Origin: Craterostigma plantagineum
Taxonomy: Eukaryota > Streptophyta > Magnoliopsida > Lamiales > Linderniaceae
Assembly (NCBI GenBank): GCA_027422505.1
Contig: JAPQWV010000012.1
Coordinates: forward strand, 23,327,501-23,391,500
Direction: 5' to 3'
DNA: 64,000 nucleotides
Positions within the stretch are counted from its first letter, which is position 1, and each line of letters begins with the position of its first letter. The notes below the pieces were generated by a model that saw only the letters and a list, made by a program, of their open reading frames with translations, had not been told where the DNA came from and ran no database searches. This document shows, piece after piece, positions 21,349-33,215 of this stretch. Both the position numbers and the translations under genes were made by a program.

Positions 21349-21530
21349 GCATATCTTTGTAAAATGTAATTAAATGGAAATTCAAACATCTGTATGTTCG
21401 AAACAGTGGAACATGGTAAATTGTTCGTTCACGAAAGTACCATCGTAGACTTGAGTAGAATGCTGCGAATTCCCATATTGATAAGTTAGTTAAGTAATTT
21501 TTATTCCCCGTAAAAGCGTGTTATCAGTTA
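21349..21530. other. Short unique spacer
   Basis: Sequence between the CACTA right flank and the Stowaway MITE; nothing recognised. Confidence 0.5.
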
Positions 21531-21774
21531 CTCCCTCCGTCCCGGTAACTTTATCACATAAGTTGCCAGACACGTAAATTAAGGTGGTATTATTATAATA
21601 ATATAGTATAATGAAAAGGTAATAAAGTGCATATTTTGACACGTCTTTTAAGAATATTTAATATTATTATATTGATGGTTTGTGATAGTGTTTTTTGCTA
21701 AATAAGGAAATGTGATAAAATTAGAGGGACGCCCGAAATGGCAAAGTTTTGGTAAATTAGAGGGACGGAGGGAG
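21531..21774. mobile_element. Stowaway MITE (Tc1/mariner superfamily)
   Basis: CTCCCTCCGTCCC at the left and GGGACGGAGGGAG at the right are the classic Stowaway ends, flanked by TA on both sides (21529-21530 and 21775-21776). It is 244 bp with no ORF. An internal ACGCCCGAAATGGCAAAG segment resembles common plant Stowaway copies. Confidence 0.95.
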
Positions 21775-21776
21775 TA

Positions 21777-21914
21777 TTATTTATCGAATTATCTTCATTT
21801 ATCCTACGGTTACACTCATTCACTTATTTTGGCAGACATCAGAGCAAAAGATAAAGAAATACGAGAATATTTGTGTTATCTTGTATGGCTTTCAATGACC
21901 CAATAGGTCTTGTA

Positions 21915-21964
<50 letters not shown>

Positions 21965-22094
21965 ATATATAGCAATTGGAAAGATACATCTATGGATGAA
22001 ATCGAGGAGGAATATCAAAGCAATTAAGGAGGGGATATCTCTCCATTTATTGAGATCTTATCCTATAGACAGATCTTATCTTTCTATGTTTAAC
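21777..22094 (-). repeat. 3' LTR (partial) of the minus-strand copia element
   Basis: On the minus strand a polypurine tract (TTGAGGGGGGA, 22096-22106) is followed by TGTTAAACATAG at 22094, the LTR start. The LTR runs toward lower coordinates and includes an (AT)n microsatellite at 21919-21962. Its far end is not defined because the partner LTR is missing; 21777, the edge of the Stowaway MITE, is the outer limit. Confidence 0.65.
21919..21962. repeat. (AT)n microsatellite
   Basis: About 44 bp of uninterrupted AT inside the presumed copia LTR. It is expected to vary in length between individuals. Confidence 0.9.
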
Positions 22095-22106
22095 ATCCCC
22101 CCTCAA

Positions 22107-23408
22107 TCTGGACGGTGTGAAACTAAATCCAGATTGTGGCGGAACTGAGTGAAGAGAGATTTCGCCAATGGTTTAGTACTGATTCGGCTATTTGATCCTT
22201 AGAGGAGATGAACCGTACATCAAGTTGGTTTGCAGAAACCCGTTCTCGAACAAAATGATAATCAACTTCAACATGCTTGGTGCGGCGATGAAAAATAGGA
22301 TTACCAGACAAGTAGGTTGCTCCAATGTTGTCACACCATAAGCTAGGTGGCCGTAATTGAGAGATATTGAGCTGGCGCAATAAAACTTGGATCCATATTA
22401 GTCCTGCGGTGGCATTGGCAACAACTTTGTACTCGGCTTCAGTACTTGAACGAGAGACAGTTGGTTGTTTGCGAGAACTCCAAGAGACAAGATTGCCTCC
22501 AAAAAATATTGCATAGCCATCAGTGCTGCGACGGTCATCAGGATTCCCAGCCCAATCGGCATCCGAGAAGGTAAGGTGGATCCAGATCTGGTTATGCACA
22601 ATCCCATATCTTATGTCGGATGAACATAGCGCAAGATGCGCTTGACGGCCTCCCAATGAGCAGTAGTCGGCGCTGAGAGAAACTGGCAGACTCGATTAAC
22701 AGAGATTGAAATATCCGGTCACGTTAGTGATAGGTATTGAAGAGCGCCTACAACACTGCGGTATCGGGTGACAGCTGACGGAGAGAGTGGTTCACAGCTA
22801 TGCAAAGATAAGTTAGCGTTGGGAACCATAGGCGTGGGAACACCCTTAGCAGCAACCACATTGGTCCAAGTCATCAGATCTTTGATATATTTCTATTGTG
22901 CAAGAGAAGACCTTGGCATGTCCGATGCACCTCAATGCCAAGAAAATAGTTAAGAGGACCAAGATCCTTTACTGCAAAGTCGGCCTGGAGTTGAGCAAGA
23001 AGACGATTAGTGGCCAATAAGGAGGAGCTTATAATAATAATGTCATCAACATAGATGAGAATATACATCTGGGCACCCTCTTTGTTGAAAATAAATAGTG
23101 AGACATCTCTTTAGAGGCGTGGAATCCCAGCTGCGAAAATGTAGATTTCAAGCGAGAAAACCAAGCACGTGGAGCCTGTTTAGGACCATAGAGAGACGTG
23201 TCTAATTTACACAAATAACTCGGATGAGTCGAGTCTACAAGCCGGGTGGGTTGCTTCATGTAGACATCCTCATGAAAAATACCATGTAAAAATGCATTTT
23301 GAATATCAATTTGCCGCAGGGACCAGCCACGGGAAACTGCAAGAGATAATAAGAGGCGAATAGCGGTAGGCTTGACCACTGGACTAAATGTATCATCATA
23401 GTCAACCC
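22107..23408 (-). pseudogene. Copia pol, 3' part (RT palm to RNase H), minus strand
   Basis: Read on the minus strand from 23408: VDYDDTFSPVVKPTAIR, QIDIQNAFLHG, CKLDTSLYGPKQAPRAW, then the palm YILIYVDDIIIIS near 23060-23020, and GPLNYFLGIEVHRT. RNase H follows with [19 protein letters not shown] (about 22570-22510), SRSSTEAEY and [14 protein letters not shown] near 22280-22240. The frame is broken near 23070, 22660 and 22150. The part upstream of VDYDDTF continues at 27893 on the other side of the inserted hAT element, where the sequence reads ARLVAKGFKQQY. It is a degraded copia polyprotein with no present function. Confidence 0.9.
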
Positions 23409-24349
23409 CATACTTGCAGACTTGTCCAACCGCTGGTTAACCGTAACCGGCGGTTGACCGGACTAACCGCCATCTAACCGGCCGGGAGCGGTGACGGTTA
23501 ACCGCCCCCGGTTGACGGTTAGACTAACCGGCGGTTATAACCGCCGGAATTTTTTTTTAAATATTCATGTCTGAATAAAATGTTTGGTTTCTATGTTATT
23601 TAGTCGAATTATGTATCGAAATGTACTATATAGTTTGTAAGACATTTACAAAAATGTACAACATTTTAGGACATTTTACAACATTTTTCAAACTCTTTTC
23701 AGTCTCCGTAATATCCGGTCCGAATCCGATCTCCGCTCCGCAAATCTTGAAGTTGAATACATGACATGGGCTTCGTCCGAGAAAGGCTTCAACAGGTGCA
23801 CTCCTTACGCCGCACTTATCGAAGCCCTCACGGGCGAAGCCACTCTTCTTCGAAATCTCATTCCCTTTGAAAAAACTCTTCTTCGAAATCTCCTTCCCTA
23901 AAAAATCCGTAAACGTATGTTATATTAGAACTTCGAAGTTTAATTAAAAAGAATAAAAATTAATTAATGATCTAAAATTCACTTATGTTTTTCGGGCTTC
24001 GTCGTTGCCCTTAATCGGCTTGTCAAATATCAAAGTACCTGAAAATAAATATTAATTTGTTAGTTATAAGTATAAACGATACAAATATTTAAAATTAAAA
24101 AGATGAGTACTTATCTTTTTCGGGCTTCGTCATCGTAAACGGCTTGTGCAAATCTTGAAGTACCTGAAAATAACAATTCATTAGTTAGCCATAAACATAA
24201 CAATAATTTATACGAAAAAATATATAAGAGTCAGATACTTATCTTTTTTCGGGCGTGTTTGTTGATGTTGAGTCCGCCTTGTCGTATGCCTCTAATAATC
24301 CTCTCCGTCGCCGCCGCCGTTGCCGCCGCTTGTCTCCATGTCGGTGGTG

Positions 24350-27192
24350 TCATTGAAAAAGGACATCGGGCGAGTGGCTGACACGTTCATCTTGAGTGCG
24401 ATACTCGGCTCGAGTCCAATCATCGAGAAGACATTGGTACTCGAGGTTGTCGACACCCAAGTTCGAACGCTTCTCGCTCAAAGTCAAACCCCCCATGCTA
24501 AAAGCATGCTCCACCGCGACGGCCAAAATCGGGCCGGCAAGGATCTCCCGAGCGATCTCGCCAACGTTGGATACGTTGGCGACACCCTCGACCACCATCT
24601 AAGCACGTCGAAGCTATCGCCGTCCTCGATCTCGAAAGTCGTGTTCATGAAGTAATCGAGTTTTATGGAGGGGTTTGGGAGGACCTTGGACGCTTGTTTG
24701 CGTTGAGAATGTCGTAGTAGTCAACTAAAGGTGAAGATCGACTACTACTAGAAGTAGATTGACCGCGTCCCGAGCCCGATCGAGATGGGTCATGACCGAA
24801 ATCGGGCTTGTACTCTTTAAAGAGATCCTTTAAAGAGTCATACGCTCGATCAAGTATGCTTTGCCAATAAATGCTATCGACGGTACGTCCTGAAGATATC
24901 TGCGTATAGTAGCATTCTCCTCTAAACGCCATCTCGGATCCAATATCTTCGCTATAAGGAAGATATCCGGGAACTCAAAAAATATTTGAGCCACTTGGTA
25001 GTCATGTTCCAACGACCTCGCCGACTACCTCATCAAACCTAAGCCCGTCGAGTTTGATTGCGACCTTAACGCAATGATCTAACGCTAGTATTGATGTCGG
25101 ATTAGGGGTGGGCGTTCGGGTTCGGGTATTCGGGTTTTACCCGAACCCGATCGGTTTCGGGTAGTTCGGGTCGGGTAGTTCGGGTTATTTGTCGGGTATC
25201 GGGTTACCCGATACCCGATAATTATTAATCGGGGTCAGGATCGGGTAGTAATTTACTACCCGATCGGGTTATTCGGGTACCCGATATATTATTTTTTTAA
25301 AAAATATTAGTTTTGTACATAACATTAAAAATATATAATTACATATATCAATATCTAATTTGAGTGATGTTAAAGTTTTAAATAATATTTCGACTAAGTT
25401 CTTATTTTAATTGTATAATTAAGAAGTGATATTTTATATCAATGCATATATAAATATTTTAAAATATATACTCAAAATTTTATAAATAAACGTATAAAGA
25501 TATGTATGTATAATATTTATTGAAAACAAAATACCCAAATATTGTAAGTGATATTAATATATAACATGGATATTTTAATTTGTTTATTGTATTATAATAT
25601 TTTTAGTCATATCCAATTAAAAGATAGGGTACCCGACTACCCGACGTCGGGTACCCGAAACCGATATATACCCGACAAGCGGGTACCCGCTGTAAATCGG
25701 GTCGGGTTCGGGTAGTGAAAATCTTAACCCGGACCCGAACTACCCGAACCCAAATTACCCGATACCCGACTACCCGACCCGATGCCCACCCCAATGTCGG
25801 ATAATATGAACCCAACATCGCCTCTGTGGCGTCGTGAAATATTTGAAGTATCTCACATAAGCTGTTGCACGGCTCCCACATCTCTGGAAGTAAATTGAAC
25901 GATAACACTCTATTTTCGACAAAGAAGTCGCAGAGATGCTGTTGATACTCCATCGAGACACACAACAACTCGTAGGTGGAATTCCACCTAGTGGGTACGT
26001 ATAGACTAAACTTCTTAGCTGGAACATCCTTTCTAGCGCAGAAACGCTTCCACTTCTTCCATAAAGAAGGATGCCGCATCAGGTAACTGATTGCATAACG
26101 TATAGGTTGCGCTTGTTCCTCTAAACTAACTAGCGCGTCTTCCACGCAAATGATAAGTATGTGACAAAAGCAACGCATGTGTAAAAACTGTCCTCCGACT
26201 GACGGTTGACAATACTTCTTCAAGCGTCCTATGCTCGCGTTGTTTGCGCTCGCATTGTCGAACGATACTGAAAAGACTTTGTTGACTATCCTATACTCCG
26301 ATAAGATAGTCCTAAGCTTGATCGCAATGTTTTGCGCCATGTGCGCTTCATCGAACTCCATATATGCGATCAAACGCTTTTGTATCGTCCACGAATCATC
26401 GACCCAGTGGCATGTCACGCCCATGACGATGAACGTTGCAAATAATCGCTCCATATATCGGAGCAAATTGACATATTAGTTCCTAAATTACCTAATATAC
26501 CTACTAAGTCGCAATTAAGCGCGAGCACGGTCTTCCTAGTGTCCCGCCTAAGTGTACTCCGCGAAACTTTCTTCGCCTGTGAGTTATATGCCGTTTTGAT
26601 CCAATGTTCGTAAATCGGATCATCGGCATACAAAAGCGAAGATGCTTTGCGGCTACGAACTTCACAAGCTCGCGGTGCGCAACGTCGTCGTTGGGCTTCT
26701 GCTTTCGTTGGCGGGGCCCGAAGTGGACGAGTCCGTTTCGCCGAACATTTGAGTTTGGTTTTGTCCTATACCTAACTTAGTCGGGTGTTTCTAACGGAGA
26801 TGAGAATTCATTGACCTATATCTGTTCTCCTTTCTAAACGGATACTCCTTACCACAATAGTTACAAATAACTCTAAAATGGTTAACTATACTAGTAGGTA
26901 CCTTCTTGAAGTGTACCACGAAGATATCCGACTGTAGCCGCCGGCCGGCCTGCGTCTGGGCTTCCACCTCCTTCTACGTCTGTGCGGCTTGCGAGGTATC
27001 TCCCGGCGACGGTTCGTACCCGGGTTGATCCCTGAACGCGTCCACGTTAAAGTCGTCGCCGAGCACGCCGGCGAGATCGAACAGCTCGTTCGAGTCGTAT
27101 TGTTGGTAGTCATCTTGCGATGAACTACCAACGACTTACTTCCCTTTGCTGGCCCTCGATGCACAAGAACCACGTCGACCACCACCACGTGC
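24350..27192 (-). pseudogene. hAT family transposase, decayed and interrupted
   Basis: On the minus strand the order is that of plant hAT transposases. A BED-type zinc finger region comes first, near 26900-26780 (VICNYCGKEYPFRKEN, then SMNSHLR and KHP), with a stop in place of the residue before KHP. Next is the RNase H-like catalytic region, 26633-25800 (VFSVSFDNASANNASIGRL, HMRCFCHILIICVEDAL, YVPTRWNSTYELL). A central hAT-like domain follows near 24930-24750 (RAYDSLKDLFKEY). Last is the C-terminal dimerisation region at 24560-24440 (LAREILAGPILAVAVEHAFS). The frame is broken by stops near the N terminus and around 26470, and by the MITE at 25103-25794. The N-terminal exon near 27190-26900 is GC-rich. 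It once provided the transposase that mobilised the element; it is now inactive. Confidence 0.88.
25103..25794. mobile_element. hAT-type MITE (CGGGTA-rich family), copy A
   Basis: Starts TAGGGGTGGGCG and ends TGCCCACCCCAA (one changed base at the end), flanked by the 8-bp duplication TGTCGGAT (25095-25102 and 25795-25802). It is 692 bp. The ends are filled with CGGGTA/TACCCG words and the core is AT-rich. It lies inside the hAT transposase coding region and belongs to the same family as 33513-34210, in the opposite orientation. Confidence 0.95.
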
Positions 27193-27892
27193 CATCTAAA
27201 AGTTTACTACAAACGACGAAAAATAACGTTAGATAAAAAACTGAAAAACGGTGAAAACGATACCGGTCGGCGGCGACGGTCGGAGGCGGCGGTGGTGCGG
27301 CGCGTGGTGGCAGCGGTGGGCGGCGCGTGGTAGTGCGGGGCCGACGAGTGGTGGTGCAGGTGCGGAGAGCGGTGGCGGCACCGTGGTGGTGCGGGAGCGA
27401 CGAGTGGTGGCGTGGCGGACGGCACGTGGTGGTGCGGCGGCGGCGGTCGGCGGCGTGGTGGTGGCGCGTGGTAGAGATTAGACTTTAGAGAGAGAGATTG
27501 AGAGTTAGAGAGAGGGATAGTAAATATTTGCAGTATTTTTGGATTTTTTTTTGGGGGGGGGGGAGAGAGGGTGGATTTTATAGAAAATTAGGCTATGGAG
27601 CCGTTGTAACCGCCGGATACACGGTTAACCGGCGTTTTTACAACGGCCTTTTTTCTTTTTTTTCTATTTTTTTTTTAAATTTAGAATGGCCGCCAACGTT
27701 CGAAATTTGAAATATGATTTTTTTTTTAATATTAAATATCCTAACCGTCGATTACACGGTTAACCGGAGGTTTATAACCGGCGGTTGGCGGTTGGTCGGT
27801 TGCCGGTTACGGTTGTTGCCGTCTACGTTTAGTAACCGTAACCGGCGGTTACCGGTTGTAACCGTCGGTTACGTTTGTTTTTGGTATGTCTA

Positions 27893-29344
27893 CATACTGC
27901 TGCTTAAATCCTTTGGCAACCAAGCGAGCCTTATAACGATCAATAGATCCATCTGGTTTATGCTTGAGTTTGAAAACCCATTTGCAGTCAATGACATTAA
28001 GGCCATCACGAGGAGGAACAAGATGCCATGTCTTGTTCTTGACAAGAGCACGGAATTCATCATCCATTGCACTACGCCAAAGAAGATGCTTCATAGAAAA
28101 AACATGAGATGCGGGTTCTGCATAAGAAGTTCGGACTGCAGAATATGTGATCGTCCCGTCGGTACGAATTTTTGGTTGCTTGATGTTGTTTTTGAGCCGT
28201 GTCCTTTACGAATGGGCAGGTGGAGCGGAATTGTCGGACGTTGATTGACAGCTGTCGGGGATGGCTCGATAGATGATGGAGGAGTAATAGAATCCTGAGG
28301 CAGGAACTCAGGATGTGGTGATGCAAGCGAGGGTGCCGACGCTTAAGGATCTAATGATGGTGAAGTAATCTGTCCACCCATATTTTCTGCATTCAAGAAG
28401 TTAGCAGGCACAGATGAACGCATATGATAATACCTTCAAATTATTACCGTTGTTACCCAGTTTGGAGAAGGGCTGGGGGTGGCCTAGTGAAAGGAAAAAC
28501 ACTTTCATCAAAAATTACATCTCGAGAGATATAGACGCGACCCAAAGTAGTGTCAAGGCACTTGTATCCCTTATGCAAAGAACTGTAGCCTAGAAAAACA
28601 CATTCCTTGGATTGAAAAGAAAGCTTTTGTTTGTTATAGGGATGAAGATGAGGCCAACAAGCACACACAAAAATTCTTAATAACGAGTAATTGGGTGGTG
28701 TATTGAAGAGACGTTCCAGAGGAGATTTGTTGTCAATGACACTAGTAGGAAGGGGATTGATGAGATATGTGGCAGTAAGAAAGACTTCATCCCAAAATTT
28801 AAGAGGCACGGCTGCATGGGCTAAAAGAGCTAGACCAGTTTCAACAAAATGACGGGTCTTGGGTTCAGCATAACCATTTTGTTGATGCGTGTGAAGACAG
28901 GAAACACGATGCGCGACGCCAAGAGAACAAAAAAATGTGTTATGAAGTTTCTGGTATTCCCCACCCCAATCGGATTGGAGACACTTAATAGTACTAAGGA
29001 GACGCTCAACATGTGCCTGAAATTGCAGAAAGATACAAGTGGCTTCAGTATGATCACGCATCAAATAGATCCAAGAAAATTTATTGAAAATCATTGATAA
29101 AGCTGATATAATAAAAACCCCCAACAGATTGAGGTGTAGGGCCCCCATACATCATAGAAAACCAGGTCCAAAGGTGACGAAGAACGATGAATAGAACTAG
29201 TGTATGGCAATTGGTCGAGCGACCTGAGTGGAATACCCGAGGAGTGTAGTGTTGAGTCACGGGGAGTCATGGGATGTGTGGGTCGAGCGTGCATGTCGTG
29301 AAGTATATGGGATGAGATCGAGCGCACGTTGCATTCACGCATAT
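27893..29344 (-). pseudogene. Copia pol, 5' part (integrase and RT fingers), minus strand
   Basis: From the 29.3-kb side the minus strand reads the integrase: SSPLDLVFYDVWG near 29180, then CLQSDWGGEYQKLHN near 28980 and HQQNGYAEPKTRHFVET near 28880. The D, D and E catalytic positions are visible, though the usual AERKHRH is AEPKTRH. After LKFWDEVFLTATYLIN and VFLGYSSLHKGYKC comes the variable linker. The RT entry at 28094-27893 (SAMDDEFRALVKNKTWHLV, DCKWVFKLKHK, RYKARLVAKGF) follows and is cut by the hAT insertion. Frameshifts occur near 29110 and 28440. Gag and protease are not found upstream; the element appears truncated at about 29345. Confidence 0.88.
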
Positions 29345-30560
29345 TTTACCTACTGAGCAAATAGCTCAGGGTTTTACGTGTTGTAGGTACTGGGCCCGGC
29401 GCTGATGCGCGTCGAGGCTAAGGCGGGCTGACGGCGGTGCTCCACGGACTTTTGAGGGCGGGGCTGTACATGGATGCGACCTGTGGAGCGATTAGGATTT
29501 TGAGTGTTTTGACATTTTGGGGCTACGGCCCGTGTATAGTGATGACGATGTAGACGATACAAGAAGTAATGTATTTTACTTAAGAAAAAGTTTTTATCAG
29601 ACGGGTCTTCCGCGACTTGTTGCGAAAATCCGCCACAAATCAGTATTAGAAAGTGAGGGTCGCCACAATAGCAATGGTGAGTATTCGAGTATTGAACCCA
29701 AATGAACTATGCAATTAAGAAAACTTATATCCTAGTGACAAAGGTTGGTTGATCGTGCAAAAACGTAAATTAACAATTAAACAACAAAATAGACACTACA
29801 CGCGACTCTTTTAGAACGAGCGTATTTGAGACTTCGAATCCTCCTAACTCGATAAAACCCAATAAAGATAATCCACACAGTTTTTCCTTGTTATTAGACC
29901 GATTCCTAATGCATGCAAACGATGTTTATGTAACTGGACATAACTTTCCCAATCACATAAAAACATCTACAAGTAATCCTACGAATTCGATAGTTGGGCA
30001 AGCTTACCTAACTGTTAGAGTTGACTTTAATCCGGCGGGGTGGTTCAACCGTTTCTAGCGTTGAGTTTATTCCGTTCGCTTACGAGTGGTCTAATTGTTC
30101 GTCCCACTTTTGAGCGCAACCAATTTCCAAGAACTATCTTATTTACATAGACATGGTCATGACAATAATAAGACTTCAATCACATAGACACAATTGAAAT
30201 TAAGATAATTCATAAATGAATAATAATAACGATAAGCAATACTACGATAAACTATCAAAACAGAGTTTTAATCTCGCTAGGGTTCGTCTAATCTCAAATA
30301 CAAGAATTTAGCTACGATAAAAAAACAAAGAAGAAAGAAAATAACAAAGGGGGAAAACATAATATGCTCCTAAAATTCGGCTCCGGGTTGATTCCCACGT
30401 TCTTCGCTTGATTGGTATTGTAACTCCCTCTTTTGCGCTTAGAGATCACCAAGAACGTATTTCTAGGGTTCTAAGATCGTAAAAAGTATCATTTTCTTTG
30501 TCTCCAAGGGTGGTATTATATAATATGGCATGAGATCTTCTATTTTTGGCAAAGATTCGC
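29345..30560. other. Unassigned, probably transposon-derived DNA
   Basis: At 29353-29370 there is a small perfect hairpin (CTGAGC, five-base loop, GCTCAG). From about 29600 on, the text resembles untranslated or LTR sequence of large plant retrotransposons: long, non-coding, with phrases such as TTTCTAGGGTTCTAAG and CTTTTGCGCTTAGAGATC near 30430-30470. No gag or pol motif and no second copy were found in the window. Confidence 0.35.
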
Positions 30561-30569
30561 GGTGATTTG

Positions 30570-30870
30570 GCTTAAGTTGTGCGTTCACGGCCGTGACATA
30601 GTCAGGCCTGATAAGTGTGTCTCTGCAGTCATTCACGGCCTCGTCTCTATCCTTCACGGCCGTGGATGTCGGCGATTGAAAAATGCACCTTATGCTGCCA
30701 TTCACGGCCTTAGTAGGTGGCACCACGAAACCTTCCTTCACGGCCACTTTCATCTGATTCACGGCCGTGAACCTTCCGGCTCCAAAGGGGGGCTTACTGC
30801 CGGCCTTCACAACCACATGCTCCATCGGTTACAGCCGTGACACGTCCTTCACTGCCGTGAAGGTTGTCGG
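30570..30870. repeat. Cluster of TTCACGGCCGTGAA palindromes
   Basis: Full or half copies of the 14-bp palindrome TTCACGGCCGTGAA recur about ten times in 300 bp, for example near 30583, 30630, 30652, 30702, 30736, 30758, 30833 and 30848. Spacing is irregular. A 120-codon minus-strand frame across the cluster is a by-product of the repeats. The cluster lies within LTR-like DNA. Confidence 0.8.
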
Positions 30871-31906
30871 CTGGTGGTGAGGCACGTTTTGTCGGCCTTC
30901 ATTCGTTTTCGCTCCTTTTCGATGTCTTGAAGGCTTACAAAGGTAAAATACGAGTAAAGTATAATAAAAAAGATGCAAATAAGCTTTAAAACAACTTATA
31001 GAGATGATCATACAAAACAGAGCTATAGCAGAAACATGTTTGGCTTGCCTGTTTGATATTTAAACTGAACCCACTAAAGGCGAACATTGAGCGAGCCGAG
31101 TTAACGTGCCTCATTAACTAACACCCCTAAAGTAGCATGGGAAATTGGGTCGATTTGTGTCAATTTCATATATGATCCAGGTTTAAAAACTATGGACTTG
31201 CTATTGATGGGCTTTGCACACCACACTCCAGGATGTGGACTAATCCGTTGGGGCTAGTGGAGATGTCACACTCCCACCAAGCTATGAAGGTAAGAGTCGG
31301 GGCTTGAGCCCATCCTCCAGTTTGGTTATGTCATAAGTTTGACCACCAGATCATGTTCCTTGGGTATCTTTAAACGCGTCATGAACCTCTTTACCGTTCC
31401 TTGTCAATCCAACATGTTTAGCATACAAGGGATAAAATTCAAAATGGTCTATGATGTTTTCTCCATTAACTAATTTACCTCCGATGTTTCTGTAGAATCA
31501 ATTTAGTCCTCAATGTTGTCGGTTTTGAACAAATTTGGTCCTTCCGTTAATGTCGCCATCATTTTGAATAAAAAAATACCATGTGTCGACACGCGATTAT
31601 CAGGCTTCAAAATAATAAAATAAAAATTAAAATAGAAAAAAAGAAAAGAAATACAAATAAATTAAAATAAAATAAAAATAAAATAAAAATAAAAATAACG
31701 AGAGAATACAAAATATTAAAATAAAAATTAAAACAAAAAATAAAAGATAAAGAGAGAATAAAAGCAAGTTAGAAAACTATAGTAGCAAAAACATTCTATA
31801 TAAGTAATGCAATTTTTTAAATGGCTTGGCAAATTGATTTCATATTCAAGAGTAAGCTTAATCCAACCTTTTTATTTAATCAATGTGTCATATTATTAAC
31901 GTATCT
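30871..31906. other. Intergenic, no gene seen
   Basis: AT-rich DNA without supported coding sequence. At 31440-31560 the wording (CAATTTAGTCCTCAATGTTG, TTTGGTCCTTCC) is of the same kind as at 13570-13690, suggesting diverged copies of one repeat. From 31605 to 31770 there is a low-complexity tract rich in AAATAAAA and AAAATTAAAA. Confidence 0.5.
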
Positions 31907-31914
31907 GTATAAAC

Positions 31915-32456
31915 CATTTTTTTAAAAAGCGCTCCGTAGCACGCTTTACAGCGCGCTATAGCGCAAAATTTCACAAAAACGCGATATAGCGTTGTGTATT
32001 TCGCATATTTCCCCAAAAGCGTACGCTTTTTTATGCCTTTTTACGCTTTTTTGCGCTTTTCTACGCGTTTTTACGCTTTTTTTAAAAAAAAATTGCGCTA
32101 TTTGGGCGGAATTGATTATTTGATGAAAATAGGGCATGTGATGTGTAAATTTATTCATTGTGTGATCCATATTAATATTTTCGATTGAAATGGTAACACA
32201 TTGATGTACCGTGTAACATATTATTTTTATATATTTCGATGCAAGTAGCTTGGAAATGGTAACTATTATTTTTTATAAGATGAATAATATACTATTTAAC
32301 TGAATCGCAGTGTAATATACCGTTACATTTATAGATGCAATTTTTTTATTCAAGTTAGTTTGTTCAAAATACTCACGCAATACGCTACGCTATTTACGCT
32401 ACACGCTATCGGGACTAAAACGCTACGGCTTGCGCTATGCACTTTTTAAAACATTG
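31915..32456. mobile_element. hAT-type MITE rich in GCGCTATAGCGC words
   Basis: Ends CATTTTTTTAAAAAGCGC and CACTTTTTAAAACATTG are imperfect inverted repeats, flanked by the exact 8-bp duplication GTATAAAC (31907-31914 and 32457-32464). It is 542 bp with no ORF of substance. The subterminal parts hold many ACGCTTTTT, GCGCTATAGCGC and ACGCTACGC words. Confidence 0.9.
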
Positions 32457-32464
32457 GTATAAAC

Positions 32465-33215
32465 ATATCATATATTGTGGAGTTTGGATGACATGTATCT
32501 CAAATTTCGGCACATATACCTCTCCTAGGCTTTTAGGTTCATGTAAGACCTACTTTTATTTGAAACAACTATATCCTTTAAATGTTTTTGCTCCATTTAA
32601 TAATGAAGTGACGTTGGACCTTTGCAAGATCCAAATCAAATGTGCTATCCGATTCTCATCGTTTTTGTTGAATTCCCTCTATATTTACCCCAAAGCATTT
32701 ATTCTTGACACAGATATTTACGTGCACGAAATAACATATCCATGTGGGATTAGACTTTAAGGGAGAAGGTAGGTATTATTTACAAAACCTTGTTCACTGC
32801 TAAATTGCAAAAGTTTGACCATCACGTATATCGGTTAACTAGCGACGTGCAAATTGGAATATGTTTTCTATTACAAAATAAAATGAAACCTCACATAATT
32901 ATACGATCCTAAAAAACGTTCAAGCTTGATGGGGACACAGTAACTGAAAGTAGGACTCGCTATTATCGAATACTTTAACTCTTTAACTCAGAAAGAAATT
33001 TTGAGGTTTTTATTTCCAACGGTAACATTAGTGTCAATTTTATCACGAGCATAGAATTATTGCCTACACTTGAGTATTTCCTTGATTAAAGTTCCAAATG
33101 CACGTGTTTTTTCAAGGTAGGATAGGAGGGGACCAACATATAGGGTGATAAAACACGGATCACATTAAATAGGAAACGTGATAGAGATAATAAAATTGAA
33201 AATGAATATTTCCTT
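32465..33215. other. Intergenic, upstream of the PGIP-like gene
   Basis: AT-rich DNA. A 107-codon plus-strand frame at 32437-32760 crosses the MITE border and has no motif that I recognise. Nothing else is supported. Confidence 0.45.

Larger units (their letters stand above)
23417..27892 (-). mobile_element. hAT transposon inserted in the copia element
   Basis: Ends CAGACTTGTCCAA (23417) and TTGGTATGTCTA (27892) are imperfect inverted repeats. The flanks CATACTTG (23409-23416) and CATACTGC (27893-27900) agree at 6 of 8 positions, so this is an aged 8-bp duplication. The copia frame joins cleanly across the two flanks. Subterminal regions (23430-23545 and 27600-27870) are dense in palindromic words such as TAACCGGCGGTTA. 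The body encodes a decayed hAT transposase on the minus strand. A microsatellite-like GGTGGTGCGGC tract occupies 27280-27480. Total length 4476 bp, including a nested MITE of 692 bp. Confidence 0.88.

Noticed and set aside
26886..27481. Arg- and Gly-rich ORFs on both strands near the hAT transposase start
   Set aside because: The true transposase signal (QSDIFVVHFKKVP, CNYCGKEY) lies in a different minus-strand frame, and the plus-strand ORF is a translation of the GGTGGTGCGGC tract.
29353..29370. Small perfect hairpin as a Helitron 3' terminus
   Set aside because: It is not followed by a CTRR end within the usual distance, and no matching 5' TC terminus was found nearby.
30463..30825. 120-codon minus-strand ORF across the palindrome cluster
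   Set aside because: Its residues (repeated TAVN/KAV words) arise from translating the TTCACGGCCGTGAA repeats; no independent coding evidence.
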